DNA of 64,000 nt from Bacteroidales bacterium (GTDB lineage Bacteria; Bacteroidota; Bacteroidia; Bacteroidales; Muribaculaceae), in contig JAAVFL010000048.1 in the NCBI GenBank assembly GCA_014800795.1, positions 20,161-84,160 of the forward strand. Direction: 5' to 3'. Both the position numbers and the translations under genes were made by a program. The notes under the pieces were generated by a model. That model did no database searches, was not told the origin of the DNA, and saw nothing but the letters and a program-made list of their open reading frames with translations. The number at the start of each line of letters is the position of its first letter. Position 1 is the stretch's first letter. Positions 35,324 to 43,358 of the stretch are shown here, piece by piece.

Positions 35324-35542
35324 TAAGTAAGTCGTGAAAATTATTTTATACTTTCAGGGAGTGTATTTTTGAGCGACTTTCGCTCGAAGATGAAGGAGTG
35401 TAGTTGTCTACACGTTATCGCCTGCGCTTTTGAGCTTGTCGAAAAAGACTGAAGATGAGAGTGAAAAGCGCCAAAAAGATGCTGCTGAAAGTGTAAAATA
35501 TCTATTTTGAACATATATGTAATAATTTTCATGACTTACTTA
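35324..35542 (-). mobile_element. MITE-like inverted-repeat element, copy A
   Basis: A 219-bp element with terminal inverted repeats of 22 bp: 35324-35345 (TAAGTAAGTCGTGAAAATTA...) and the reverse complement of 35521-35542, with one mismatch. The second pair of arms (CTTTCAG/CTGAAAG) and several inner hairpins (GAGCGACTTTCGCTC; GTGTAG-TTGT-CTACAC) make the transcript highly foldable. It carries a 63-codon frame on the minus strand, probably not a real gene. The ends TA..TA would fit a TA target duplication. A transposase is not encoded. Copies B and C lie at 40064-40460. Confidence 0.8.
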
Positions 35543-35676
35543 TATTTCAGGACCGTAAATCATAAAGTTTAATAATAAGCAAATATAGGAAAATTATGAG
35601 ATTTTTATATCGTCATGGTCAAAAATAATGCAGGTACATCGATTTCAGGTTTTCGGGAGTACTCTTTATCGGAATG

Positions 35677-36033
35677 TCACATTCGGGGTAGGGAAATTGA
35701 GTAGGTGTGCTTAACTTCTTCCATTACAAATATGCTCTCGATGGAGCCGATATTTGGCATAGCTCCTATGACATTAATGATGAGCTCCCGGTAATATCTC
35801 ATATCGGGAGCATGAATACGGAGCATGTAGTCGAATGATCCGGAGACATTATAGCACTCCGCCACTTCATTGACAGCCATAATCTGACTGATAAATTCCT
35901 GAGCCGTATCGCGGTTAAGTTTTAAAAGCTTTACGTTGCAGTATACGACAAAACCCTGATTTAGTTTGTGTGCATCGAGAACAGCAATATATTTCCGGAT
36001 ATATCCTTCTGTCTCAAGTCTTCGGAAAGTTTC
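35677..36033 (-). pseudogene. Lrp/AsnC regulator remnant lacking its DNA-binding half
   Basis: The frame reads TFRRLETEGYIRKYIAVLDAH and then the whole ligand-binding/dimerisation (RAM) domain to ...KHTYSISLPRM stop. It begins at the end of the recognition-helix region, so about 45 N-terminal residues, including most of the HTH and the start codon, are missing. An in-frame TAG stands just upstream (36036-36034). The break coincides with the start of the metY remnant on the other strand. An internal ATG at 35880 could give only 67 residues. It is probably nonfunctional. Confidence 0.85.
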
Positions 36034-36617
36034 CTACCATCACCGACCCCGACAATGCATCTCACGGCATAAGATTCTCGGAGGTAGCCGGGGATGCAGC
36101 CTACGTTACACGCATACGTGCTGTGTGGCTTCGCGACACAGGGGCGACACTAAGCCCGTTCAATGCCTTTATTCTTCAGGGGCTTGAAACACTATCGCTT
36201 AGAGTTGAACGCCATGTAGAAAACGCCATAAAGATAGTGGAGTATCTTGCGTCTCACCCCAAAGTAAAGAAAGTAAATCATCCGTCTCTACCCGACCATC
36301 CCGATAATACTCTGTATAAGCGTTACTTCCCTCAGGGAGCCGGCTCGATATTCACCTTTGAAATAGAAGGAGGAGAAGAATCCGCACATCGGTTTATAGA
36401 TTCGCTCAACATCTTTTCTCTGTTGGCAAATGTAGCTGATGTGAAATCTCTGGTTATCCATCCTTCATCTACAACACATTCTCAGCTTTCTGACGTTCAG
36501 AAAGCTGAACAAGGTATATATCCCGGAACAATACGCCTTTCTATAGGAACAGATCATATCGACGATCTCATATCGGATCTTGAGCAGGCTTTTGAAAACA
36601 TAAGTTCTACAAAATGA
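36021..36617 (+). pseudogene. O-acetylhomoserine sulfhydrylase remnant (C-terminal half)
   Basis: From FGKFPTITDPD onward the frame matches the C-terminal ~200 residues of PLP-dependent O-acetylhomoserine (thiol)-lyase: LRDTGATLSPFNAFILQGLETLSLR, HPSSTTHSQL and GTIRLSIGTDHIDDLISDLEQAF. The N-terminal half, including the PLP lysine (normally before this point), is absent. Upstream sequence belongs to the opposite-strand Lrp remnant. The enzyme cannot be active. The remaining frame is open, so the loss may be recent. An intact metY may exist elsewhere in the genome. Confidence 0.85.
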
Positions 36618-36670
36618 ACTGGCATTAACGGCAGATGTGCCTGCGGCGTGTGACCGGAGACTCCTGCCGG

Positions 36671-39600
36671 TCAGTGGAGTAGTCTTACGGGACCGGCGAG
36701 CCCTGACGGGCGTAGCGGCTCATCTTTAGAGGGACCGTTGACGGTCCATGTGCGACGCTGATTCTCAGGAAGCGATGCATCGCGCACAAGGCGGTTGAAC
36801 CATGTTCCGGTTACGGCTATTTTCAATGTATTCGTGCCATCCTTCACAGCATCGGTTATATCTATGCGGTAGGGGTGGCACCATACGGTTCCGATATTCT
36901 CGCCGTTTACAGTGACCTGAGCTATCATGTCGACCTCTCCTAAATCGAGTATGACAGGCATATCCGCTTGTTTTTCCGGAAGTTCGAAGTCAGTGGTGTA
37001 AACTGCGGTTCCTGAGAACGCTTTCCCTTCGTCGCTCATATCGAGGTCTTTCCAGTAAGCGAGGGTTGTTAGTTTCATCTCTGACGGTGCGCCCCAACCG
37101 GCGGGGAATTCAACGGTCCACTCTCTGCCGTCGGAAAGTGGAAGCGTATTTGTTGGAATTGTTGCAGGATGTAACTGTTGTTCGCTATTGGTCCGGTCGA
37201 ATACTATGAATGTCGATCCGCTCTGCGGGAGGTCGAGATCGATGGAGGTATATCCGTTCGATACGTTGGGTTTAACCGTGGTGGTTTTGCCTGTCAGCGG
37301 ATCCCATAGCTCGGCGTTTCCGGTGGTGTGGAAGCTGACTGTACCTTTGAATGATTCCCCTTTCTGAGGAGTGACGAAATACCAGTCGGCGCCGTCGGTG
37401 CGGCGGTGAATCCACCTTACTTCTCCCGTCACATCCGGCGGCATAGCCAGCATATCGAGGGCTTCATCTATGTCCGCGCCGGCAATTATCTTGCCTTTGC
37501 CCACAGGTGTGATGCTACTCTCCGTAGCGTTTCCCCACAGTTCATCAATGGCTTTTCTGAATCTTGAATCAGCCTGCTCTCCGCCTGATAAGGTTGCAAG
37601 ACCTTCGGGCGCGTTTCCTATTACGGTTGCACCGCCTTTTACGAGCTGCAGAAGCCTCTCTAATGTTTCGGGACGCATGCGGCGGCTGTCTCCGAGCCAA
37701 AGGGCGCTGTATTCTATCCCCTCGGGGGTGATAAGCTTGCCATCCTTTACCGAAAGACGGTTGAGGAGCACATCCTGATTGCAGTAGTCATATCTGAATC
37801 CGTCGGGGAACAGGGCGAATTGCGAGGGTTTATGGGTGATCTCGTCGCCGAGATACCACAGGATATCGGCGACAGGTTTACCGCGCTCGAGCATGTAGCT
37901 GCAGCGTGCCAGATATGTGGTTAACTCATGCATATGGCGCCACCAGGTCTGACCGCGCAGGAATGGGGATCCGATTCCGGCTCCGAACGACGAGCCCGGG
38001 CGTAGGTATCCAACCTGCGGATTGTGGGTATAGGTGTGGAACACTGTGTGTGTCACACCCTCCACGGCGTGGAAATCTGCAACTTCCTTGAGCATTTCCC
38101 AATGCTCGTCCCATGTAAGGCGGAAAGATGTGAACGATTCCGCCGCCACGCGTGGTTTGCCGTAAAGGTGGGCGGCGGAGGCTGTCGGCTTTATTGGCTT
38201 GAAATTGAGCCAACCAACATGTCCGTCGCTGAACGGCTGCCAGAATTCGCACATCGGTATGTCGGCATATTTGAAATATTCCATTATGTCGGCGGGAAAT
38301 ACGTCGCCTGCGGCTGTCTCGTATGCAACGGTAAGCCCTTTTTCATGACCTAATTCCGATATGCGTCGGTAGAAGTTATCGGTGTAGAGACGGTTGATCG
38401 TCGACCGCCAGTCATTGAGAAAACGTGCGGTGGTCTCCGGGTCGTCGATCACATAGCCGGTGAGCGCCGGAAGCATCGCGCGCAGGGGGTAGCCGGCGTG
38501 GTTTTCAAATTCCTGCTCCATCGCCGGGGTCCACGTCTGTGTGCCGCATTCCCAGCTGTCGAGTAGCATTCCGCCGAGGGCTCCACCCTTCAGCGCTCCG
38601 TCGGCGAGCTTTCCGATATATCCGGCGAAATGTGTCTCGGCTCCGTCGGGGGATAGTTTGTCACACTCCCATCCTGTTCCCTCTTCAGGCGCCGGTCCGT
38701 TGCGCCGCCCGGCGTTTACGTGTCCAAGCCGCATGACGGTCCATTTTCCTGCGTGTGGGGCTTCCCAGCTGAGGGTGCCGTCAGGTGTCATGCGGTCGGT
38801 GATATCGTATATCTCGGCTGAGGATATATATGCGTCGGAATTCTGTGTCTGATGTTCGCCGGAGCGCACGACGTCGCGTAGTGTCAGGGCTCCCTCAGCT
38901 TCCCAGTTGTTTTTGCGGGCAGCTGTAAGGAAGTGCATCTGACGCAGGCTTGCATCGTGGCGGTTTCTGATGGTCACACGATAGCTTTTTGCTCCCTGAG
39001 TTTCGCGACATGCCAGCGAGAGCGGACTTCCGTCCTGCCAGTTGGCTCCGGGAAGCTCGGTGTCAACGATCGTTTCTGCGTTTCCGTCGTTGCCGATCGC
39101 TTCTACTTTGAAGTGTACGCCGGGGTCGTAACACCATGCATGGCTCAGGCTTTCAACCGATGGAAAAACCACAGTTCTTACCGTAGGCTCCCCCTCGAAA
39201 GATACTTCAAAGATATGTCCCCCGGCGGGTGCGGGGGATAGTTGGATGTCGCCGCGCTTTCCGTTGAGTAGTTCCATCCAGGGATGGTTGTCGGTGGATG
39301 TGACGCTTGCGGGGGTGAGGGGTGTGAGGTCACCTTCCGGCGTAGGAAAGGCTATCACTGCTATGTCGTGGTAGTCGCGCCATTCCGGCTGGGATGGTTC
39401 GGGGAGGGGGAGAGGTAACAGTGTCGCTTGTGAGCCGTCTATATATGTGGTGCTGTAGACGAGCGAGCGCATGGCGTTCTCTTCGTTTATCCACGGACCT
39501 CCGGCCATAGCCCAGCCGGGGCAGTTTTGCATGGTGAAACGCAGTCCGAGTCGGCGGCATTCGTCGGCGGTGTGGCGAACGGCATCCTCCCATTTGTCGC

Positions 39601-39958
39601 TCAGGCATGCTATCGGTTCCCCTGTGGCTGGCCATTTGTCGCCGAATTGTCCGTGGAAGAGCTGAACACCGCTGATTCCGGCTTCGGCAATGGCTTCGAG
39701 GTCGGCAGTGATACCTTCTTTCGATACGTTCCCTCCGATATAGTGAAACCAGGTCTCAGGGTAGTTGATACGCGGAGGGGCGGCGAAAGCCTTCCGGTCG
39801 GCATGGCTGAATTGCAGATTGAGCTTTTCTTTGTCGGGAACACCCTCTGTAGCTGCCGATTGCAATGGAATGTTTAGTGTGGCAGCCAACAGTAGTATCG
39901 GAGCTATTGCTGTGCGGGATGCGAGAACCATGCGGGTAAATGTCTTTGAAAAAATCAT
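36671..39958 (-). CDS. GH106 family alpha-L-rhamnosidase
   Basis: A 1095-residue secreted glycoside hydrolase. After a signal peptide (MVLASRTAIAPILLLAATLNIPLQS) it opens with the GH106 pattern: PPRINYPETWFHYIGGNVSKEGITADLEAIAEAGISGVQLF, MQNCPGWAMAGGPWI, LGGMLLDSWECGTQTWTP and VAAESFTSF. The C-terminal part has GH2-like beta-sandwich modules (LGEVDMIAQVTVNGENIGTVW). GH106 enzymes release L-rhamnose from plant glycans such as rhamnogalacturonan. There is no SusC/D pair or rhamnose catabolism beside it. ATG 39958 and 39931 are both possible; the second gives the cleaner signal peptide. Confidence 0.88.
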   Translation of the reverse strand: MIFSKTFTRMVLASRTAIAPILLLAATLNIPLQSAATEGVPDKEKLNLQFSHADRKAFAAPPRINYPETWFHYIGGNVSKEGITADLEAIAEAGISGVQLFHGQFGDKWPATGEPIACLSDKWEDAVRHTADECRRLGLRFTMQNCPGWAMAGGPWINEENAMRSLVYSTTYIDGSQATLLPLPLPEPSQPEWRDYHDIAVIAFPTPEGDLTPLTPASVTSTDNHPWMELLNGKRGDIQLSPAPAGGHIFEVSFEGEPTVRTVVFPSVESLSHAWCYDPGVHFKVEAIGNDGNAETIVDTELPGANWQDGSPLSLACRETQGAKSYRVTIRNRHDASLRQMHFLTAARKNNWEAEGALTLRDVVRSGEHQTQNSDAYISSAEIYDITDRMTPDGTLSWEAPHAGKWTVMRLGHVNAGRRNGPAPEEGTGWECDKLSPDGAETHFAGYIGKLADGALKGGALGGMLLDSWECGTQTWTPAMEQEFENHAGYPLRAMLPALTGYVIDDPETTARFLNDWRSTINRLYTDNFYRRISELGHEKGLTVAYETAAGDVFPADIMEYFKYADIPMCEFWQPFSDGHVGWLNFKPIKPTASAAHLYGKPRVAAESFTSFRLTWDEHWEMLKEVADFHAVEGVTHTVFHTYTHNPQVGYLRPGSSFGAGIGSPFLRGQTWWRHMHELTTYLARCSYMLERGKPVADILWYLGDEITHKPSQFALFPDGFRYDYCNQDVLLNRLSVKDGKLITPEGIEYSALWLGDSRRMRPETLERLLQLVKGGATVIGNAPEGLATLSGGEQADSRFRKAIDELWGNATESSITPVGKGKIIAGADIDEALDMLAMPPDVTGEVRWIHRRTDGADWYFVTPQKGESFKGTVSFHTTGNAELWDPLTGKTTTVKPNVSNGYTSIDLDLPQSGSTFIVFDRTNSEQQLHPATIPTNTLPLSDGREWTVEFPAGWGAPSEMKLTTLAYWKDLDMSDEGKAFSGTAVYTTDFELPEKQADMPVILDLGEVDMIAQVTVNGENIGTVWCHPYRIDITDAVKDGTNTLKIAVTGTWFNRLVRDASLPENQRRTWTVNGPSKDEPLRPSGLAGPVRLLH

Positions 39959-40030
39959 CACATATATATCTTGAATACCTCCGGGAAACTTTTTACTACC
40001 ATCGGCCGGTAAACGGAATTCGTTATGGCG

Positions 40031-40038
40031 CAAATATA
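40031..40038 (-). promoter_or_regulatory. GH106 gene -7 box beside the repeat element
   Basis: The minus strand reads TATATTTG, matching TAnnTTTG, 72 bp before ATG 39958. The -33 position would fall near 40058, only a few bases from the end of repeat copy B (40064), so that copy forms the region just upstream of this promoter. Confidence 0.5.
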
Positions 40039-40063
40039 CAAAAAAAATAAGTGGCAGATTCTG

Positions 40064-40277
40064 TAATAAGTCATGAAAATTATTACGTATACTGCATTAA
40101 GATGGACTTTACATCATCGGCGGCATTCTTTCATCGGATTTCGTCCTCATCTTCAGTCTTTTTCGATAAGCTCAAAAGCGCAGGTGATAACAAGTAGCTC
40201 ACAGCACTCCTTCATCTTCGGACGAAATCCGATAGAAACTGTGATCACGGATAATATAAACTAATTTCCACGACTTA
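40064..40277 (+). mobile_element. MITE-like inverted-repeat element, copy B
   Basis: The left end TAATAAGTCATGAAAATTATT (40064 on) and the right end (ACTAATTTCCACGACTTA, ending 40277) are related to the ends of copies A and C. The core TCATCTTCAGTCTTTTTCGA and AGCTCAAAAGCGCAGG is shared with copy A in opposite orientation. An inner 14-bp inverted repeat (ATCGGATTTCGTCC and its complement) replaces the flanking arms of copy A. A 63-codon frame (40073-40264) aligns with the one in copy A. Confidence 0.75.
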
Positions 40278-40460
40278 AGTAAATCGTGAAAATTAGTTTA
40301 TACTTTCAGGGAGTGTATTTTTGAGCGACTTTCGCTCGAAGATGAAGGAGTGTAGATATCTACACGACTGAAGATGAGAGTGAAAAGCGCCAAAAAGATG
40401 CCGCTGAAAGTGTAAAATATCTATTTGAACATATATGTAATAATTTTCATGACTTACTTA
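40276..40460 (-). mobile_element. MITE-like inverted-repeat element, copy C
   Basis: A 185-bp copy in the same orientation as copy A. It is nearly identical to A except for a deletion of about 35 bp in the core (after GTGTAG..CTACAC) and point changes. Its left end (TAAGTAAATCGTGAAAATTA) abuts copy B, sharing the TTA at the junction. The 63-codon frame is broken by the deletion, which argues against a protein product. Confidence 0.8.
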
Positions 40461-40532
40461 ATTATATAAATTCGTTCATTGTGAGGTAAATCTAAGCCAG
40501 TTCCATTTCCTTTGGAATTGCAGCAGAGTATA

Positions 40533-40568
40533 TTAAAGAAAATCAGGCACCTTCACAGGCACCTGATT
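40533..40568 (-). terminator. Intrinsic terminator downstream of sodB
   Basis: On the minus strand AATCAGGTGCCT pairs with AGGTGCCTGATT (40568-40541, including wobble pairs) around a small loop, followed by TTTTCTTTAA. It is about 165 bp after the sodB stop. The DNA between holds no gene that I can support. Confidence 0.6.
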
Positions 40569-40734
40569 CCCCATTCATCACATTATGCTTACAATTAAGT
40601 GCTCTTGTACAGTATATCGTAAAATAGCTCTTTAAAGTAAGTTCCCTATTCTATGTCTATATCGCGTCTGCACGATGGTTTGAAAGCATCGGCAGCGTGT
40701 AGTCTTTCTTTTGCCACGGGAAAGTGGCTGCGGT

Positions 40735-41310
40735 TCAATATCTTTCCTGAACTATAGGCCAGTCAACGATGGCCCAGAGCGCTTCGAGCGCATCCTTGCG
40801 GCGGTTCTGATAGTCGAGATAGTAGGCATGTTCCCATACATCGAAGGTCAGGATAGGTGTCAGCCCTTTGGTGAGAGGTGATCCGGCATTTGACTCCTGA
40901 GTTATGAACAGTTTGCCGTCGCGGTCGCGTGAAAGCCATACCCAGCCTGAGCCGAAAAGCTTCACACCGGCATCTACGAACTCTTTCTTGAAATTCTCGA
41001 ACGAACCGAAATCGCGGTCAATGGCTGCACGAAGTTCACCGTCAGGTTCGCCGCCCCCGTCGGGCGAGAACGAGAAGAAGTAGAATATGTGGTTCCATGC
41101 CTGCGAAGCGTTGTTGAATAGCGCTCCCTTCGAATCTCTGATCACATCTTCCAGAGGCAGGTCCTCGAATTCGGTTCCCTCGATGAGATTGTTGAGATTG
41201 TCGATATAGGCTTTCTCATGTTTCCCGTAATGAAACTCTATGGTACGGCGTGAGATTGCGGGTTCGAGCGCATCGATTGCGTAAGGAAGGTCGGGCTGGT
41301 CGTATTTCAT
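40735..41310 (-). CDS. sodB: Iron/manganese superoxide dismutase
   Basis: A 191-residue SOD. Metal ligands are His27 (FHYGKHEKAY), His74 (NNASQAWNHIFYF), and the Asp and His of FDVWEHAYYLDYQNRR. Gln70 in the NNASQAWNH helix is the Fe-type arrangement. After NHIFY the usual Trp is Phe (residue 78), a slightly unusual change near the active site. It converts superoxide to oxygen and peroxide in the cytoplasm, protecting this anaerobe during oxygen exposure. The leader is long and structured, with a terminator-like hairpin 85 bp upstream. Confidence 0.95.
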   Translation of the reverse strand: MKYDQPDLPYAIDALEPAISRRTIEFHYGKHEKAYIDNLNNLIEGTEFEDLPLEDVIRDSKGALFNNASQAWNHIFYFFSFSPDGGGEPDGELRAAIDRDFGSFENFKKEFVDAGVKLFGSGWVWLSRDRDGKLFITQESNAGSPLTKGLTPILTFDVWEHAYYLDYQNRRKDALEALWAIVDWPIVQERY

Positions 41311-41394
41311 TGTATTCTGTTTTTTTGATTTATAATTCTGTAAGTAAGTATTGTGTGTCGGGTGGTCTTATCTGTCCACCTTACATATACAAAA

Positions 41395-41427
41395 CATCCG
41401 GAGCCCCTTTGAGGTTCGCTCCGGATG
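41395..41427 (-). terminator. Terminator-like hairpin upstream of sodB
   Basis: CATCCGGAGC (41395-41404) pairs perfectly with GCTCCGGATG (41418-41427) around 13 nt. On the minus strand TTTTGTATATG follows. It lies 85 bp before sodB and some 225 bp beyond the FadL-type gene, downstream of that gene's own terminator. It may be an attenuator of sodB or the end of a small RNA. A second small hairpin (GGTGG/CCACC, 41361-41380) lies between it and sodB. Confidence 0.5.
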
Positions 41428-41572
41428 CCATATTTTTCCGCCCTACGAATATGTCGCCTGAAACTTTATTGTGTCATACACTCCTCGCCTTACGTGGTCA
41501 TTGACCGGAGGCCGTTTCGCCGGGCGAATATACTGCGTCTCTCTACATTGCCTTCGGGCATAAAACAACAGA

Positions 41573-41601
41573 TACCGGTGTCAGAATGAGCGACACCGGT
41601 A
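41573..41601 (-). terminator. Terminator of the FadL-type porin gene
   Basis: TACCGGTGTC (41573-41582) pairs with GACACCGGTA (41592-41601), extended by CAG on each side with one mismatch. The minus strand continues TGTTGTTTTATG. It lies 49 bp after the gene's stop. Confidence 0.6.
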
Positions 41602-41649
41602 CCTGTTATTTCATGATGAGCCGTTATGACACCTCCCTCAACTGGAATG

Positions 41650-43293
41650 TCAGAATTTATATCCTAAAGTCAGAGCAAGCTGATTGGTGTTCTGCGCTAT
41701 GGTAGCGCCGGGAGCGGCTGTCCAGTAGCCATCGTAATCCTTGAAGTGGGTGAAGCAGTTGTATTTGCTTTCGCGGTGGCTGTATACGTAAGCCAGATCC
41801 ACATAGAAGCCTCCTGTACGATAACCCACACCGGCTGTCACCGAATTGGTGGTTTTGTTGAACGTATAACCGAGATCGGTTCCGGAAGTGTATACCTCAT
41901 AATTGTTGTCGTAATATTCATCCTTGACATTTGACGAGGTAAAGGCGTAGCCTGCGCGGATGCTGAACTGAGGGGTTACACGGAATTCTCCACCGAGGCG
42001 GATAGTGTTCGAGCTGCGGAAATAGTCTTTTATGTCGTCGTTGTAGAGGCTGAAATCACCATAGGCGTCGGAGGTGTGCATGCGGTCGGTGCCGGTGTAC
42101 TCGTAATCGAGGCTGAGAATACCGCGGCCCCCGATTACACCTGCAATACCGGCCATCATACGCCATGGCGAACGCATGTTCCAGCTGTAAGTGGCGAGAT
42201 TGGTGTAATCCTGTGCCTGATATCCGTTGTTGGCGCCGAAACTTATGTTGCCCTGATATGAAGTGGTGAGGGAGTACCACGTGGGGGTATGGACGGCCAG
42301 ACCGATGCGCAGTTCGTTGACGGGCTTGAAAATCAGACCGAGTTTCACGTTGAATCCGGTTCCGGTAGTTTTCTTCCAGTTGTCTAACTCCCAGTCGCAG
42401 TTACCCTCTTCTATGCCATATTGGTCGCTGTTGAGAGGTACGTTAGCTCCCTGGAGCGTTTCAGTATATGTGGTCCAGCTCTCGCGGTTTATGTCGGTGA
42501 TGCCGAAACCTAATCCCCAGTATACTACATTGGCGAGATTACCACCGAAGTCGATGTTGTATTCGTCGGTATAGCCGCGTTCCTGAACGGTGAAGTCGGC
42601 CGTACCGGTGGTGGCGGGAATGCCGGGGTTGCCGTTGCTGCCGGGCACCGCATATTGGAACAGACCGTTATAGATAATCTCACTGTTACCCTGTGAATCC
42701 GTTATTGTCTCCGGATTGCTGATACCTCCGCTGAATCCGAGAATACTCAGCCAGTTGATATCCGAATCCTGATAGGGATCGTAATTGTCGTAAAACTTCA
42801 TCTTGTCGGGAGATATACCGTCGGTCATAAGTGCCACATAGTTCGACATGGATGTCTCCAGAGGGATTCTCGAGCCACGGTAGTTGCGGCTGAACGAGTT
42901 GAGACGGTTGTAGGTAAGACCCCACGAGAAGGTCTGCATCACCGGATTGGAGATATTGAGCGTTCCGACATAACCGAAGTTGTTGACATCGAAGTGAGTG
43001 TTGTTCTGGCTGGCGCTTCCCGGTATTCCCGAGCTTGAATTGCTCGCGAAGGTGAGACTTGCGGTAAGGCCTATGTCGTTGCCGCGGTATACGCCTATGC
43101 CGGCGGGGTTCTGTCCCAACGTTGACAAGTCGCCTCCGAGGGCGGTAAAAGCTCCGGCCATAGACATGAAGCGGGCAGTTCCGCGGAGTTCGGTCTGCGA
43201 CAGGTTATAGGCATCTATGGCGCTTTGAGCGGTTCCGGCGGCGGGAACTGCCACTGCTGCAAGTATCAGGGCTGAATGATATATTTTTTTCAT
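41650..43293 (-). CDS. OmpP1/FadL-type outer-membrane transport protein
   Basis: A 547-residue outer-membrane barrel. The signal peptide (MKKIYHSALILAAVAVPAAGTAQS) is followed by the family opening SQTELRGTARFMSMAGAFTALGGDLSTLGQNPAGIGVYRGNDI, which forms the N-terminal plug hatch. Strands with aromatic ends run to the final LALTLGYKF, with the aromatic C-terminus expected for BAM insertion. FadL relatives carry hydrophobic compounds such as fatty acids across the outer membrane, and the acyl-CoA synthetase near the window start could use such substrates, although the genes are 37 kb apart. It lies 65 bp after the Trp/Gly-rich gene on the same strand. Confidence 0.9.
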   Translation of the reverse strand: MKKIYHSALILAAVAVPAAGTAQSAIDAYNLSQTELRGTARFMSMAGAFTALGGDLSTLGQNPAGIGVYRGNDIGLTASLTFASNSSSGIPGSASQNNTHFDVNNFGYVGTLNISNPVMQTFSWGLTYNRLNSFSRNYRGSRIPLETSMSNYVALMTDGISPDKMKFYDNYDPYQDSDINWLSILGFSGGISNPETITDSQGNSEIIYNGLFQYAVPGSNGNPGIPATTGTADFTVQERGYTDEYNIDFGGNLANVVYWGLGFGITDINRESWTTYTETLQGANVPLNSDQYGIEEGNCDWELDNWKKTTGTGFNVKLGLIFKPVNELRIGLAVHTPTWYSLTTSYQGNISFGANNGYQAQDYTNLATYSWNMRSPWRMMAGIAGVIGGRGILSLDYEYTGTDRMHTSDAYGDFSLYNDDIKDYFRSSNTIRLGGEFRVTPQFSIRAGYAFTSSNVKDEYYDNNYEVYTSGTDLGYTFNKTTNSVTAGVGYRTGGFYVDLAYVYSHRESKYNCFTHFKDYDGYWTAAPGATIAQNTNQLALTLGYKF

Positions 43294-43358
43294 AATCTCA
43301 TTTTAATAGTTGAAAGCGGTTGTTGATGAGGGTTGTTGCGGGTGGTAAATGGGGGATA

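Noticed and set aside
35341..35532. 63-codon frame inside repeat copy A, alignable with one at 40073-40264
   Set aside because: The frame lies in hairpin DNA, has no promoter or recognisable domain, and is broken in copy C. The similarity follows from the repeat DNA itself.
35970..36020. Extension of the metY remnant to an ATG at 35970
   Set aside because: The extra 17 codons are the reverse of Lrp coding sequence and do not resemble O-acetylhomoserine sulfhydrylase.
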